Source of the DNA: an uncultured Eubacterium sp. | Lineage (GTDB): Bacteria > Bacillota > Clostridia > Peptostreptococcales > Anaerovoracaceae | Assembly (NCBI GenBank): GCA_900543485.1 | Contig: UQRM01000009.1 | Coordinates: 28,165-92,164 of the forward strand | Length of the DNA: 64,000 bases | Reading direction: 5' to 3' | Shown: positions 17,804-26,987 of the stretch, piece by piece | Numbering within the stretch: the stretch's first letter is position 1 | Layout of the letters: each line of letters begins with the position of its first letter | The notes under the pieces: model-generated | Told to the model about the DNA's origin: nothing | The model's database searches: none | The model's input: the letters and a program-made list of their open reading frames with translations, nothing else | Translations under genes and position numbers: made by a program

Positions 17804-19057
17804 CTATCGCAGGTCCTGGCACATGTACTGCAGCTCCACCTGACCGCTGTCTTCCATGAGGCTCTCCAGCGCGCTTATATCGCTGCTGCCTGCCAGGGCT
17901 TCCGACAATCTGTCTACGCTCTGTATCAGTCCGGAGAACAGGCTGGTCTCCGGCACATATTGAAATTCCCGGATATCGCAGTCCTCAAGGCCGTATTCGT
18001 ATACCATATCCTCTACGGCGTCCTCATAGGTATCCACCACATCGTCTACCAGATCTATCTGTTGAGCCTGCTGAGCCGTGTATATCCTTCCGTCCGATAT
18101 GGACCTGACGTACTCCTCGCTCAGTCCTCTGCCGTCAGCTACGATGGATACGAACTGGGCGTAGGATTCATCCACGAGAGACTGGAAGATAGCCCTCTGT
18201 TCCGCCGTCATAGGCGCTGTGATATCTCCCATGGCCTTGTTGGCACCCGATGTTATGGTCTCGGTCTGTATCCCGTACCGTTCCAGAAGACCCGAGATAT
18301 CATACAGTGTTCCGATGGTCACACCTATGGAGCCTGTCCAGCAGTTCCTGTTGGCCACGATCTTGTCGGCCGAAGCCGAGATATAATAGCCTCCCGATGT
18401 AGCCTGAGACGCAAAGTAAGCGTATACGGGACGACCTGTGGTCTCCTGATATTCCCGTATCTTGAGGTGGAGCTCATCGCTTTCATAGACGCCGCCTCCC
18501 GGGGTATTGACAAAAAGCATAAGCCCTCTGTTATCGCTGTTGTCCATCATCCCCTGGACCGCATCCATAGCGTACGCCTGGCTGTAAGTACCGCTGTCCT
18601 CGCTTATGGTACCTTCCACGTAGAGGACACCTATGTGATCACCGCTAACATCAGCAGCTCCGCTCAGCTCTCCGGCGCCGTACTGGCCGGAATCACCTCT
18701 CACCAGCACGGATAAGATGCCTAGCAGTATGAGTCCCGCCAGGATACATGCCAATATGAGCATGGTCTTCTTGCCGCCCGTAATACCTGTAGGAGCGCCG
18801 CCGTAATATACCGTCCCGCCAACGGTCTGACTGCTCCCCGCGCTGCCGCCTGCATACCCGGTTTGTCCGGTGGCAGCCTGCCCGGCAACATCCTTTTCGG
18901 AAGCAGCCTGCCCGGCGCCGCCGGTCTTTCCCCGGCCCTCCGCACCATACAGCTTTTTATGCCACACGTCTCTGGCTCTAGGCGTCTCCTGATTTTCCGG
19001 CCCGCCGTCTCCCGTTATCCTGTTTCTATCGTCAAAATTTCCGTTATTCATCTGCAA
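17804..19057 (-). CDS. sppA: Signal peptide peptidase SppA (S49 family)
   Basis: The 417-residue protein has a low-complexity Gly/Ala/Gln N-terminal region (about 1-90), one membrane helix (KKTMLILACILAGLILLGIL) and an S49 serine protease domain outside. The nucleophile serine lies in ATSGGYYISASADKI and the general-base lysine in SGANKAMG, matching the Ser/Lys dyad of short Firmicute SppA proteins. It degrades leftover signal peptides in the membrane. TTG 19057 has GGAG six bases upstream; the ATG two codons later is an alternative start. It follows thrS by 40 bases and is the last gene before the hairpin at 17737-17776. The long N-terminal cytoplasmic extension is unusual for the family. 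Confidence 0.92.
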   Translation of the reverse strand: MQMNNGNFDDRNRITGDGGPENQETPRARDVWHKKLYGAEGRGKTGGAGQAASEKDVAGQAATGQTGYAGGSAGSSQTVGGTVYYGGAPTGITGGKKTMLILACILAGLILLGILSVLVRGDSGQYGAGELSGAADVSGDHIGVLYVEGTISEDSGTYSQAYAMDAVQGMMDNSDNRGLMLFVNTPGGGVYESDELHLKIREYQETTGRPVYAYFASQATSGGYYISASADKIVANRNCWTGSIGVTIGTLYDISGLLERYGIQTETITSGANKAMGDITAPMTAEQRAIFQSLVDESYAQFVSIVADGRGLSEEYVRSISDGRIYTAQQAQQIDLVDDVVDTYEDAVEDMVYEYGLEDCDIREFQYVPETSLFSGLIQSVDRLSEALAGSSDISALESLMEDSGQVELQYMCQDLR

Positions 19058-19097
19058 CTGTATCTCCGTATCCGATTCCGATCACCGCCGGCATTTC

Positions 19098-20843
19098 TCA
19101 TATGCTCTTGTCGGCTATCTCCTTCAGCATCTTCGCCTGCAGCTCTTCCGGCAGCATCTCGCCCAGCTCTCCTTCCTTGCTGGAACGCACTGTCAGATTC
19201 CCGGCTTCCACTTCACGCTCGCCTATCACGCAGATGTAAGGAGTTCTGGCGTTCCTGGCCTCTCTCAGCTTGTATCCTATCTTCTCGTTCCTTATATCAG
19301 CTTCAGCCCTGATACCTGCTTCCTCAAACTGCTTCGCTATCTTCAGCGCGTAGTCGGAGAATTTCTCCGTCACCGTCAGCAGCTTCACCTGTACGGGAGC
19401 CAACCACAGCGGGAATTTCCCAGCGAAGTGCTCTATCAGTATACCTATGAATCTCTCAATGGAACCGAAGATGACTCTGTGTATCATGACAGGTCTGTGC
19501 TTTTCCCCATCAGGACCTACGTATGTCAAGTCGAAGCGCTGCGGCATCTGCATATCCAGCTGTATGGTACCGCACTGCCATGTCCTTCCCAGCGAATCCT
19601 CCAGATGGAAATCCAGCTTAGGGCCATAGAAAGCACCGTCGCCTTCATTTATCACGTACGGAACGCCTATGGACTCCATGGCTTCCCTCAGGGCTGTCTC
19701 CGCCCTTTCCCATTCCTCGTCGGTGCCCATGGAATCGTCAGGTCTCGTGGAAAGCTCGATGTGATACGTGAAGCCGAACATCTTATAGACGTCATCGATG
19801 AACTTCACGACGCCGATGACCTCATCCTTTATCTGCTCCGGCAGCATGAAGATGTGCGAGTCATCCTGAGTGAAGGTCCTTACTCTCATCAGTCCGTGGA
19901 GCGCCCCCGACAGCTCGTGTCTGTGGACCTGCCCCAGCTCACCCAGTCTTACGGGAAGTTCTCTGTATGACCACATCTTCCGTTTGTAGACCAGCACCGA
20001 ACCCGGACAATTCATCGGCTTTATAGCGTAATCTTCACCGTCTATCTTTGTGAAGTACATATTATCCTTGTAGTGATCCCAGTGTCCTGATGTCCTCCAG
20101 AGCTGCTCGTTGAGGATGAGAGGTGTCTTTATCTCCTGATATCCCCTTTTCCTGTGCTCCGTCTTCCAGAAGTTCTCCAGTTCATTTCTGATTATCATAC
20201 CATTAGGCATAAAGAACGGGAATCCCGGTCCCTCTTCATAGAGGGCGAAGAGATCCATCTCCCTGCCTATCTTCCTGTGGTCCCGCTTCTTGGCTTCCTC
20301 CAGCTTTTCCAGATATTCATCCAGTTCCTGCTGGCTAGGGAAACAGGTGCCGTATATCCTCTGAAGCATCTGCCTGTCCGAATCGCCTCTCCAGTAGGCT
20401 CCCGCCACGCTCTGGAGCTTGACGGCCTTTATCTGACCCGTCCTGTCCATGTGAGGCCCCGCGCAGAGATCCACGAAATCTCCCTGCCTGTAGAAGGATA
20501 TGACTTCATCCTCCGGCAGGTCTTCTATCAGCTCCACCTTGTAGTCCTCACCCTTGTCAGCCATGAACTTTATCGCTTCCTCTCTGGGCAGCTCAAATCT
20601 CTCCAGCGGATAATTGGCCTGGATTATCTTCTTCATCTCCTTCTGTATCTTCAGAAGGTCCTGATCGTTGAGCTTATGCTCCATATCGAAATCGTAATAG
20701 AAGCCGTTCTCGATAGCCGGTCCTATGGCCAGCTTGGTGTCAGGCCAGAGCTTCTTCACGGCCTGAGCCATTATGTGCGACGTAGTATGTCTGTAGCGCA
20801 GTCTCACCTGCTCATCTTCAAAGTTTATCTTCTCCTTTGCCAT
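19098..20843 (-). CDS. thrS: Threonyl-tRNA synthetase without TGS domain
   Basis: The 581-residue enzyme begins almost at once with the editing domain (YRHTTSHIMAQAVKKLWPDT, HxxxH type). It continues through the class II core (motif 2 region RYRELPVRLGELGQVHRHELSGAL, motif 3 RPVMIHRVIFGSIERF) to the anticodon-binding domain (LAPVQVKLLTVTEKFSDYA). It lacks the roughly 60-residue N-terminal TGS domain of standard ThrS (about 640 residues). This short form is known in several clostridia. The ATG at 20843 has AGGAGAGG upstream; a longer in-frame reading of 14 residues is not TGS-like. It follows ddl by 22 bases, and I see no T-box in front of it. Confidence 0.96.
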   Translation of the reverse strand: MAKEKINFEDEQVRLRYRHTTSHIMAQAVKKLWPDTKLAIGPAIENGFYYDFDMEHKLNDQDLLKIQKEMKKIIQANYPLERFELPREEAIKFMADKGEDYKVELIEDLPEDEVISFYRQGDFVDLCAGPHMDRTGQIKAVKLQSVAGAYWRGDSDRQMLQRIYGTCFPSQQELDEYLEKLEEAKKRDHRKIGREMDLFALYEEGPGFPFFMPNGMIIRNELENFWKTEHRKRGYQEIKTPLILNEQLWRTSGHWDHYKDNMYFTKIDGEDYAIKPMNCPGSVLVYKRKMWSYRELPVRLGELGQVHRHELSGALHGLMRVRTFTQDDSHIFMLPEQIKDEVIGVVKFIDDVYKMFGFTYHIELSTRPDDSMGTDEEWERAETALREAMESIGVPYVINEGDGAFYGPKLDFHLEDSLGRTWQCGTIQLDMQMPQRFDLTYVGPDGEKHRPVMIHRVIFGSIERFIGILIEHFAGKFPLWLAPVQVKLLTVTEKFSDYALKIAKQFEEAGIRAEADIRNEKIGYKLREARNARTPYICVIGEREVEAGNLTVRSSKEGELGEMLPEELQAKMLKEIADKSI

Positions 20844-20865
20844 TTTTTCCTCTCCTCTTTTATCC

Positions 20866-21951
20866 TTATCTGTCGCCTTTCTCAAGCGCCAGCGTTATCA
20901 GTTCGTCTATCAGTTTATCGTAAGGCAGTCCCGACTCTTCCCACAGCTTGGGATACATACTGATGCTGGTGAATCCCGGAAGGGTATTGAGTTCATTGAG
21001 GACCACGCGGCCGCTTTCCTCCAGGAAAAAATCGATGCGCGCCATCCCGGCACAGCCCATGGTCTCATAGACCTTCACAGCCTTGCTGCGTATCTCCTCC
21101 TCCTTTTCAGGCGGCAGATCCCTCACTATCGCTGTCCTGGACATGCTGTTCTCGTACTTGGCGTTGTAATCATAAAACTCATTGGCTGCGAATATCTCTC
21201 CGATGCACGACGCCTGAGGGCTGTCGTTGCCCAGTACAGCCACCTCTATCTCACGGCCCTTTATGGCCTCCTCCACCAGCACTTTGTCATCTTCACCGAA
21301 GGCCAGCTCCAGGGCCGCCGGAAGATCTTCCTCTTCCTTGACCTTCGTTATTCCCACCGACGAACCGGCGTTGGCCGGCTTCACGAACAGCGGAAAAGTA
21401 TTTTTGAAAAACTCCCTTATCCTCTCTGTTTCCGCAGGCCGATCACTCTCATAAACATTCCTGTAGGAAACGCAGCATCCGGCCTGAGCTACGACACCGC
21501 TCTGGTTTATGATAGCCTTTGTCATCACTTTATCCATAGACGCCGCCGACGCGGCGGTCCCCGATCCGACGAATGGGATCCCGGCTATCTGAAAAAGTCC
21601 CTGTATGGTCCCGTCTTCTCCGTTCCTGCCATGGAGCATCGGCAGTACCACATCCACCTTCAATATCTCGAAGCGTCCGTCTCCTGTCTCCGCCATGATC
21701 CCTCCCACGCTCCTGTCGGGCGCGATGAAGGCACGCCTGTTGCTGTCATCCTTTTCCCACGAGCCGTCGCCGATATTAGCAACAGGGGAACCCGTCAAAA
21801 ACCAGTTCCCCTCTTTAGTAATGCCTATGGTACTTATGTCATATCTGTCTCTGTCTATGTGGTTGAGTACGGAAGCCGCCGATATACATGAAATCTCATG
21901 CTCCGACGATACGCCTCCGAACAGCACTGCCACCGAGATCCTGTCAGTCAT
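20866..21951 (-). CDS. ddl: D-alanine--D-alanine ligase
   Basis: The 361-residue ATP-grasp enzyme has ISVAVLFGGVSSEHEISCISA at the N terminus (Glu of the SEHE motif), the central loop LFVKPANAGSSVGITKV, the ATP-grasp strand LVEEAIKGREIEVAVLG and the C-terminal active-site region RIDFFLEESGRVVLNELNTLPGFTSISMYP. It joins two D-alanines for peptidoglycan precursor synthesis in the cytoplasm. The ATG at 21951 is chosen because AAAGG is eight bases away; two methionines upstream are too close to that site. It sits between the LCP gene and thrS with short gaps. Confidence 0.96.
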   Translation of the reverse strand: MTDRISVAVLFGGVSSEHEISCISAASVLNHIDRDRYDISTIGITKEGNWFLTGSPVANIGDGSWEKDDSNRRAFIAPDRSVGGIMAETGDGRFEILKVDVVLPMLHGRNGEDGTIQGLFQIAGIPFVGSGTAASAASMDKVMTKAIINQSGVVAQAGCCVSYRNVYESDRPAETERIREFFKNTFPLFVKPANAGSSVGITKVKEEEDLPAALELAFGEDDKVLVEEAIKGREIEVAVLGNDSPQASCIGEIFAANEFYDYNAKYENSMSRTAIVRDLPPEKEEEIRSKAVKVYETMGCAGMARIDFFLEESGRVVLNELNTLPGFTSISMYPKLWEESGLPYDKLIDELITLALEKGDR

Positions 21952-21971
21952 ATACATCACCTTTCTCTGTA

Positions 21972-23489
21972 TCAATAATATCCTGTTCTCCAGGAGATAT
22001 TCTCGCTTATGCTCTGCACATCCTGCGTCGGCTCATATCCGTCCTGAGCAAAGAACTCCTCGTGGAGCCTGCTGACATTTTCCGATAAAGTCACCGGGAT
22101 ATTGTAATATGCTCCTTCGCTCCAGTCGCTGTGCTCATACGGCCATCCCACGCTGTCAGTCATTTTATAGGATGTGATATCCATCATCATTCCCATCATA
22201 TCGGCTGACGACATATTAGTCTTTATATCCGGAAGTATGTCGTTGGTTATCTTACGCAGCGTACTCAGCTTCATGGTCTTCGCCTTCTCGAAGGCTGCCT
22301 GCACAACGATCTTCATTCTTTCGTTTCTCCTGAAATCTCCTGTCGCGGCATCCTTTCTGATCCTGGCATATGTAACAGCCTGATTCCCGTTGAGAGTCTG
22401 CATCCCTGCCGACTCTATCTTTTCGTTAGAGCCGCCTATACTGTTGTACGTATCCTCTATATACTTATTCATCTCGTCTATCTCGGATTCCTGGATCTCT
22501 ATGTCAAGACCTCCCAGTGCATCGACAGTATCCGCGACGGATTTCCAGTTGACGATGACGACTTCTTTTACATTGAGATCCAGATTCTTATTGAGGGCAT
22601 AGAGAACCTTCGTTGGCCCGCCATAATAATATGAATGGGTAACTTTATCCAGTCCCACGTCATCCCCAAGATCCAGCATGGTATCTCTGTAAACGGAGAA
22701 CATCTTAATCTCCCCTGTCTCCTTATTGAGGCTGGCGACGATTATGGCGTCGCTTCGCACCCCCTCGTCATTGGACATATCCCTGGCGTCGATACCTATG
22801 AGGGCTATGTTCCTGTAATTTCTCAGCTCTGAATCCACCTGAGGGTTTATCCCTATCATATCGGGATCCAGCTCCACACGTCCTACGTTGTCAAGGGTAT
22901 TCTTCACTACCGAGAGCCCGGCAGCGATAACGCCTCCCACGCCGATGACCAGGATCAGGAGCACGACAAGCGCGATTTTCAGACCGCGTCCGTTCTTCCT
23001 GCCCTTCCTGCCGCCGCTTCCGCCTTTGCCTGACTGCTTTCCATCCATCTCAGGCCCATCATCCGCGTCATCTCTGTTTTTCCTTCCCTGCTTGGCTATT
23101 CCCTGGCGGGCGCTGGCCCGCTCTTCCATATACTGCTGTTTCGCCAGCTCGTCCAGCTTTCTTCGCTTCCGCATTTCCGAATTGCCGTAAGGTGTATCGT
23201 CTATGGAGCTACCGCTCCTGTAAGCTTCAGTCTCACGGCCGCTGTTTCCGGACGGAGTCTGGGCTTGTCCGCTCCTGGATCCCCCGCTCCGCCCCGACGT
23301 ACCTGATGATGGGAAATAAGCTCCATACAACGTATCGTCTTTGACGTAATGTCCTCTGCTGCCGTTACTGTTTTCTCTCAATCTTAAATATTCACGATAT
23401 GCCTGCTCTCTGGCACGCTGTTCGTCGTTTCCGCTTCGTCCGTTTCCTGATGTGCTGCCGTAATTCTTTCTGCTGCCGTCATCACTCAT
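21972..23489 (-). CDS. LytR-CpsA-Psr (LCP) family cell-wall polymer ligase
   Basis: The 505-residue protein has a disordered, Gly/Ser/Arg-rich cytoplasmic region (about 1-165), one membrane helix (ALVVLLILVIGVGGVIAAGL), and an external LCP domain with RNIALIGIDARD, RSDAIIVASLN, MFSVYRDTMLDLG, KVTHSYYYGG, QAVTYARIRKD and FRRNERMKIVV. The arginines and aspartates are those that bind the polyprenyl diphosphate in the family. LCP enzymes transfer teichoic acid or other polymers from lipid carriers to peptidoglycan. The start is ATG 23489 (GGAG seven bases away). It is the first gene of the LCP-ddl-thrS-sppA operon, behind a clear promoter. Confidence 0.93.
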   Translation of the reverse strand: MSDDGSRKNYGSTSGNGRSGNDEQRAREQAYREYLRLRENSNGSRGHYVKDDTLYGAYFPSSGTSGRSGGSRSGQAQTPSGNSGRETEAYRSGSSIDDTPYGNSEMRKRRKLDELAKQQYMEERASARQGIAKQGRKNRDDADDGPEMDGKQSGKGGSGGRKGRKNGRGLKIALVVLLILVIGVGGVIAAGLSVVKNTLDNVGRVELDPDMIGINPQVDSELRNYRNIALIGIDARDMSNDEGVRSDAIIVASLNKETGEIKMFSVYRDTMLDLGDDVGLDKVTHSYYYGGPTKVLYALNKNLDLNVKEVVIVNWKSVADTVDALGGLDIEIQESEIDEMNKYIEDTYNSIGGSNEKIESAGMQTLNGNQAVTYARIRKDAATGDFRRNERMKIVVQAAFEKAKTMKLSTLRKITNDILPDIKTNMSSADMMGMMMDITSYKMTDSVGWPYEHSDWSEGAYYNIPVTLSENVSRLHEEFFAQDGYEPTQDVQSISENISWRTGYY

Positions 23490-23516
23490 TGACATGCTCC
23501 TTTCACATTACAGACC

Positions 23517-23545
23517 ATTATACCAACAGAATGCCAGTAAATCAA
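23517..23545 (-). promoter_or_regulatory. Sigma-A-type promoter of the LCP-ddl-thrS-sppA operon
   Basis: TTGATT (23545-23540), a 17-bp spacer and TATAAT (23522-23517) lie about 30 bases before the LCP start codon. Confidence 0.8.
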
Positions 23546-23598
23546 CAAATGCAGGCGTTTTGGCCCTGAAAGTTATGTGAAGATTCCTCTTCTGCGTT

Positions 23599-25659
23599 CT
23601 ATGCGTCTTTCACTATTTCTTCTACTTTGCCCTTGAGACCGGCATGAAGATCCTCTGCCTTTTTCCTGTCATCTCCCTTTATACAGTAGTAGAACTTTAT
23701 CTTCGGTTCTGTTCCCGATGGTCTGGCGGCCAGCCACGAACCATTTTTGAACACGTATTTCAACACATTGGCTTCCGCCAGTCCGTGAGCATCCCTGCTG
23801 TAATCGAGCAGCCTGTCTGTATCAGCAATATCAGCAAAAATTTCTTTCCCGCCGTTTCTGAGTCTCTCCATTATAGCGGCGATCCTCTCGGCTCCTGCCG
23901 CTCCTTCCAATACGAAGGAGATCTGCTCGTCTATATAATGGCCATGCTTTTCATAGAGCATGTCCAACACATCTATCAGTGTCTTTCCCTGAGCTTTCCA
24001 ATAAGCCGCCATCTGACACATGAGCATGGAAGTGGATATGCCGTCTTTATCTCTGATATGGGTCCCTGCCAGATAACCGTAGCTCTCCTCGTATGCCATA
24101 AATATCTTATCTTCATCCAGTTTATTCATCTCAGCCGCCAGATCCTTGAATCCGGTGAATGTCCTGATGGTATCCACGCCATAGCTGGCGGCCACATCCG
24201 GCCCCATATCTCCGGTGACGATGGACGTTATCAGCGTCTTCCCCGACGAAGGGCGCATCTGTCCGAGGAAATCCGCCAGCAGCGCCCCCGTCTGATTTCC
24301 CGACAAATACACGATCTCCCCGCGATGTCTCACTCCGGCTCCCAGCCTGTCGCTGTCCGGATCGGTCCCTATCACTATATCGGCTCCGCTGTCCATCGCT
24401 ATCCCTTCGGCTATATCGAAAACTTCCGTCTCCTCCGGATTAGGTTTCCTGACAGTAGGGAAATCGCCGTTATAATCAGCCTGCTCCTTTACCAGCACCA
24501 CATCATCGAACCCCGCCCGTTTCAGGGTCTGTAAGACATATTCCCTGCCTGAACCGTGGAGCGGTGTGTACACTATCTTCAGATTTTTTTCCGCGGAGTC
24601 ATCCACCGCTACCTTCAAAGTCTGTACAGCCGCCATGAACCTGTCCACCACATCCTGCCCAATAGACTGTATATTATCATCGTCGGCCTCAGCCACATCT
24701 ATATCCAGCTCATCGCGGAAATTCTCCACGCTTTCCGCGATCTTGGCTGCAAGACTGCTGCAAAGCTGGCATCCCGTTTCATCGTATACCTTGAATCCGT
24801 TATATGCCGGCAGATTATGACTGGCAGTTATCACTATGCCGCCATCACACTTCAGCTCTCTTACGGCGAAGGACAGCAGCGGTACCGGCGAATACCTGTC
24901 GAAAAGCAGCGCTGTTATCCCGGCAGCAGCCAGCACTTTAGCTGCTTCCCCCGCAAAATATCTCGAATTGTTCCGCGTGTCATAGGCAATAGCCACCTTT
25001 TTCCCGGGTCCCAGCAGCTCCGCCATCCCTCTGGCGGCCATTCTGATGGTATATTTATTTATCCTGTTGGTCCCCGGTCCCATGATGCCTCTCATCCCTG
25101 CCGTTCCAAAGCTGAGCCTCCTGTAAAAGGCGTCGTATATCTCGTCCTCTGACATATCAGCCAGCCGACGCTTTTCTTCATCGTCCAGATAAGGGCTGTT
25201 TACCCACTTTTCATACGATTCTCTATAATCCATCTTCCTGCCTCCAAACACGAAAAACCTCTGCCCCAGGTAATTCAGTACTGTAAATATACACATGCCC
25301 GCTGCCATTGCGACATTTTCCCTGACATTCACCGGCCCCTCGCCCATGAGCCACAGCACAGCCGGTTTCGCCGTCCCGTAGGCTATGAAATAACACAGGG
25401 CTATGTTGACGGTAAACCTGATACCGCTTCTTACCACGCTTCCCCGATGTCTGAACGTAAATTTCCTGTTGAGGATATAGCTCAAAATACTTCCCAAAAC
25501 GTAGTTGGCCGCCGATGAGATCCAATAAGAGCATCCCGCCAGATTGTACAGGCAAAACATCACCGCTGTTCCGAACACAGTATTGACGATGCCTACCGAA
25601 ACAAAACGGGCAAATTTTTCGTCTATGATCTTCCTCATATCTGTCCACGTCCTGTTCAT
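23599..25659 (-). CDS. GtrA-domain / phosphohexomutase in-frame fusion (with strong internal start at 25233)
   Basis: One uninterrupted 686-codon frame encodes two proteins normally separate. Residues 1-142 are a GtrA-type four-helix membrane protein (FARFVSVGIVNTVFGTAVMF ... RKFTFRH ... QRFFVFGG). Residues 143-686 are a complete alpha-D-phosphohexomutase of the phosphoglucomutase-2/PgcA type, with catalytic serine in VITASHNLPAYNGFK, metal loop GTDPDSDRLG, sugar loop YEESYGYL and phosphate site RPSGTEPKIK. At the junction, GGAGG (25245-25241) lies seven bases before ATG 25233, so the mutase can also be made alone as a 544-residue protein. PgcA-type enzymes interconvert glucose-1- and -6-phosphate for UDP-glucose and lipid glycosylation, and GtrA proteins help move polyprenyl-linked sugars, so the pairing makes biological sense. 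A sigma-A promoter is at 25714-25742. Confidence 0.9.
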   Translation of the reverse strand: MNRTWTDMRKIIDEKFARFVSVGIVNTVFGTAVMFCLYNLAGCSYWISSAANYVLGSILSYILNRKFTFRHRGSVVRSGIRFTVNIALCYFIAYGTAKPAVLWLMGEGPVNVRENVAMAAGMCIFTVLNYLGQRFFVFGGRKMDYRESYEKWVNSPYLDDEEKRRLADMSEDEIYDAFYRRLSFGTAGMRGIMGPGTNRINKYTIRMAARGMAELLGPGKKVAIAYDTRNNSRYFAGEAAKVLAAAGITALLFDRYSPVPLLSFAVRELKCDGGIVITASHNLPAYNGFKVYDETGCQLCSSLAAKIAESVENFRDELDIDVAEADDDNIQSIGQDVVDRFMAAVQTLKVAVDDSAEKNLKIVYTPLHGSGREYVLQTLKRAGFDDVVLVKEQADYNGDFPTVRKPNPEETEVFDIAEGIAMDSGADIVIGTDPDSDRLGAGVRHRGEIVYLSGNQTGALLADFLGQMRPSSGKTLITSIVTGDMGPDVAASYGVDTIRTFTGFKDLAAEMNKLDEDKIFMAYEESYGYLAGTHIRDKDGISTSMLMCQMAAYWKAQGKTLIDVLDMLYEKHGHYIDEQISFVLEGAAGAERIAAIMERLRNGGKEIFADIADTDRLLDYSRDAHGLAEANVLKYVFKNGSWLAARPSGTEPKIKFYYCIKGDDRKKAEDLHAGLKGKVEEIVKDA

Positions 25660-25713
25660 TTCAGAATGCTGCCGGCTTTTCCCGGCCTCTTCCCTGCGAA
25701 CACATGACTCTTT

Positions 25714-25742
25714 ATTATATATCCTGCACCATTTAAAATCAA
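25714..25742 (-). promoter_or_regulatory. Sigma-A-type promoter of the GtrA-mutase gene
   Basis: TTGATT (25742-25737), a 17-bp spacer and TATAAT (25719-25714) lie 55 bases upstream of the start codon. Confidence 0.8.
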
Positions 25743-25765
25743 GGTTTTGGATGATCTATACCCCT

Positions 25766-26413
25766 TCATTCCCCTTCGGCTCCGCATCTGTGCTGTATCA
25801 CCTTTTCCATAGTCACTACCGACACTTCGTATGCCGTCTTGGTTATCGCTTCTCCTTCGTCGGTATATTTCCTGTATTCCCGGCTTTGTATCCTGCCTTC
25901 CACATACACCTTATTTCCTACCTGCAGCTTTCCACTGTAAACAGCATTCCTTCCCCATGCGATAGTGGGTATGTAATCGGATTTGTTATACATCCTGTTG
26001 ACTGCTATCATCAGATCGCATATCTCCCTTCCCAGGGGCGATGTCCTGCGTACCGGCGGCTTGCATATGAATCCTTCTATCGCCACGTGATTCTCGTATA
26101 CAGGCTCATTTTCCCTACAATACTCCATGTTCCTGACGAAGACCGTCACCTCCAGCTTGCTCCTGCCGTCCACCTCTTTGTTGTATGTCCGTACCTGGCC
26201 GGCCACCTCCAACCCTTCTCCTATTCTGGGAGAACGACCGCCCAGGAGCTTCTCCGAAATTATCAGCCTTATCCTGTCCTCATATCCGCTTCTTCTGAGT
26301 ATTCCCAGCAAGACCATATAAAATGCTTCCCCGTATGTCTTGTGATTGAAGGCCGGCTCAGAAAGGACCTTACCCGACAGGTATGCGACGTTTCCATCAG
26401 TTAACTTTTCCAT
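25766..26413 (-). CDS. Two-OB-fold single-strand DNA-binding-like protein
   Basis: The 215-residue protein looks like two SSB-type OB folds in tandem. The first (VAYLSGKVLSEPAFNHKTYGEAFYMVLLGI ... GEGLEVAGQVRTYN) covers about residues 1-105. The second (VAIEGFICKPPVRRTSPLGREICDLMIAVNR ... VGNKVYVEGRIQSREYRKY) covers about 115-200 and is the better SSB match. It ends without the acidic DDxIPF-like tail used by SSB to recruit partners, so it is probably an accessory rather than the main SSB. The ATG at 26413 lies behind GGAGGGG. A hairpin (GCATAT stems, about 26440-26458) precedes the ribosome site. Confidence 0.8.
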   Translation of the reverse strand: MEKLTDGNVAYLSGKVLSEPAFNHKTYGEAFYMVLLGILRRSGYEDRIRLIISEKLLGGRSPRIGEGLEVAGQVRTYNKEVDGRSKLEVTVFVRNMEYCRENEPVYENHVAIEGFICKPPVRRTSPLGREICDLMIAVNRMYNKSDYIPTIAWGRNAVYSGKLQVGNKVYVEGRIQSREYRKYTDEGEAITKTAYEVSVVTMEKVIQHRCGAEGE

Positions 26414-26492
26414 CAAAAAATCCCCCTCCAGGCGCATATTCTCTTAAATCATATGCGTCCGCAAGGGGACTTTATACGTGCTCGATGGATTT

Positions 26493-26963
26493 TTATACGT
26501 TGCGAGGCACATCCAGATCCAGTCTCATCACTTCCGGATGACAGCTGACCCCATACTGAGGACAAGTGAGACATTCGAAGAAATTGGGAGCATCCTCCCT
26601 TGGCACTGTCACGAAACCCTGCTTTCTGAAAAATCCCGGAGCCCTGGCCACCAGGAATATCCGTTTTCCCCCAAGGCGCAGCGTCTCTTCTATCCCTCTG
26701 TCCAGCAGCGTCTTTCCCAGCTTGTACTTCCTGTATTCCGGAGCTATGGCTATCCCATCCACGATGAATTCATCCTCACGCTTCGCCAGCACGAATGCTC
26801 CTATCAGCTGTTCTTCCCCAGCTTCATCCTTCCTGACGATCTGCCAGCATTTTACCAGGTCGGTGGGTACCGGTTCATCCTCCGAGAATTCCAACTCATT
26901 CTCTATGAAAAACGGTACCAGTTTTTCGTAATCTTCGGTTTCGGATATCTTGAAATTAAGCAT
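26493..26963 (-). CDS. GNAT-family N-acetyltransferase
   Basis: The 156-residue protein has the GNAT fold: a first strand and helices (LNFKISETEDYEKLVPFFIE), then the acetyl-CoA pocket (IVDGIAIAPEYRKYKLGKTLLDRGIEE; the R/Q-x-x-G/A loop is present as YRKYKLGKTLL), then FFRKQGFVTVPRED. The C-terminal end (FFECLTCPQYGVSCHPEVMRLDL) carries three Cys residues that resemble those of N-acetylglutamate synthase-like relatives. The substrate is not predictable. AAAGGAGG precedes the ATG at 26963. It follows dagK by 24 bases and likely belongs to the valS-folC-dagK transcript. Confidence 0.85.
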   Translation of the reverse strand: MLNFKISETEDYEKLVPFFIENELEFSEDEPVPTDLVKCWQIVRKDEAGEEQLIGAFVLAKREDEFIVDGIAIAPEYRKYKLGKTLLDRGIEETLRLGGKRIFLVARAPGFFRKQGFVTVPREDAPNFFECLTCPQYGVSCHPEVMRLDLDVPRNV

Positions 26964-26987
26964 ATCGGATTTCCTCCTTTCGATACA

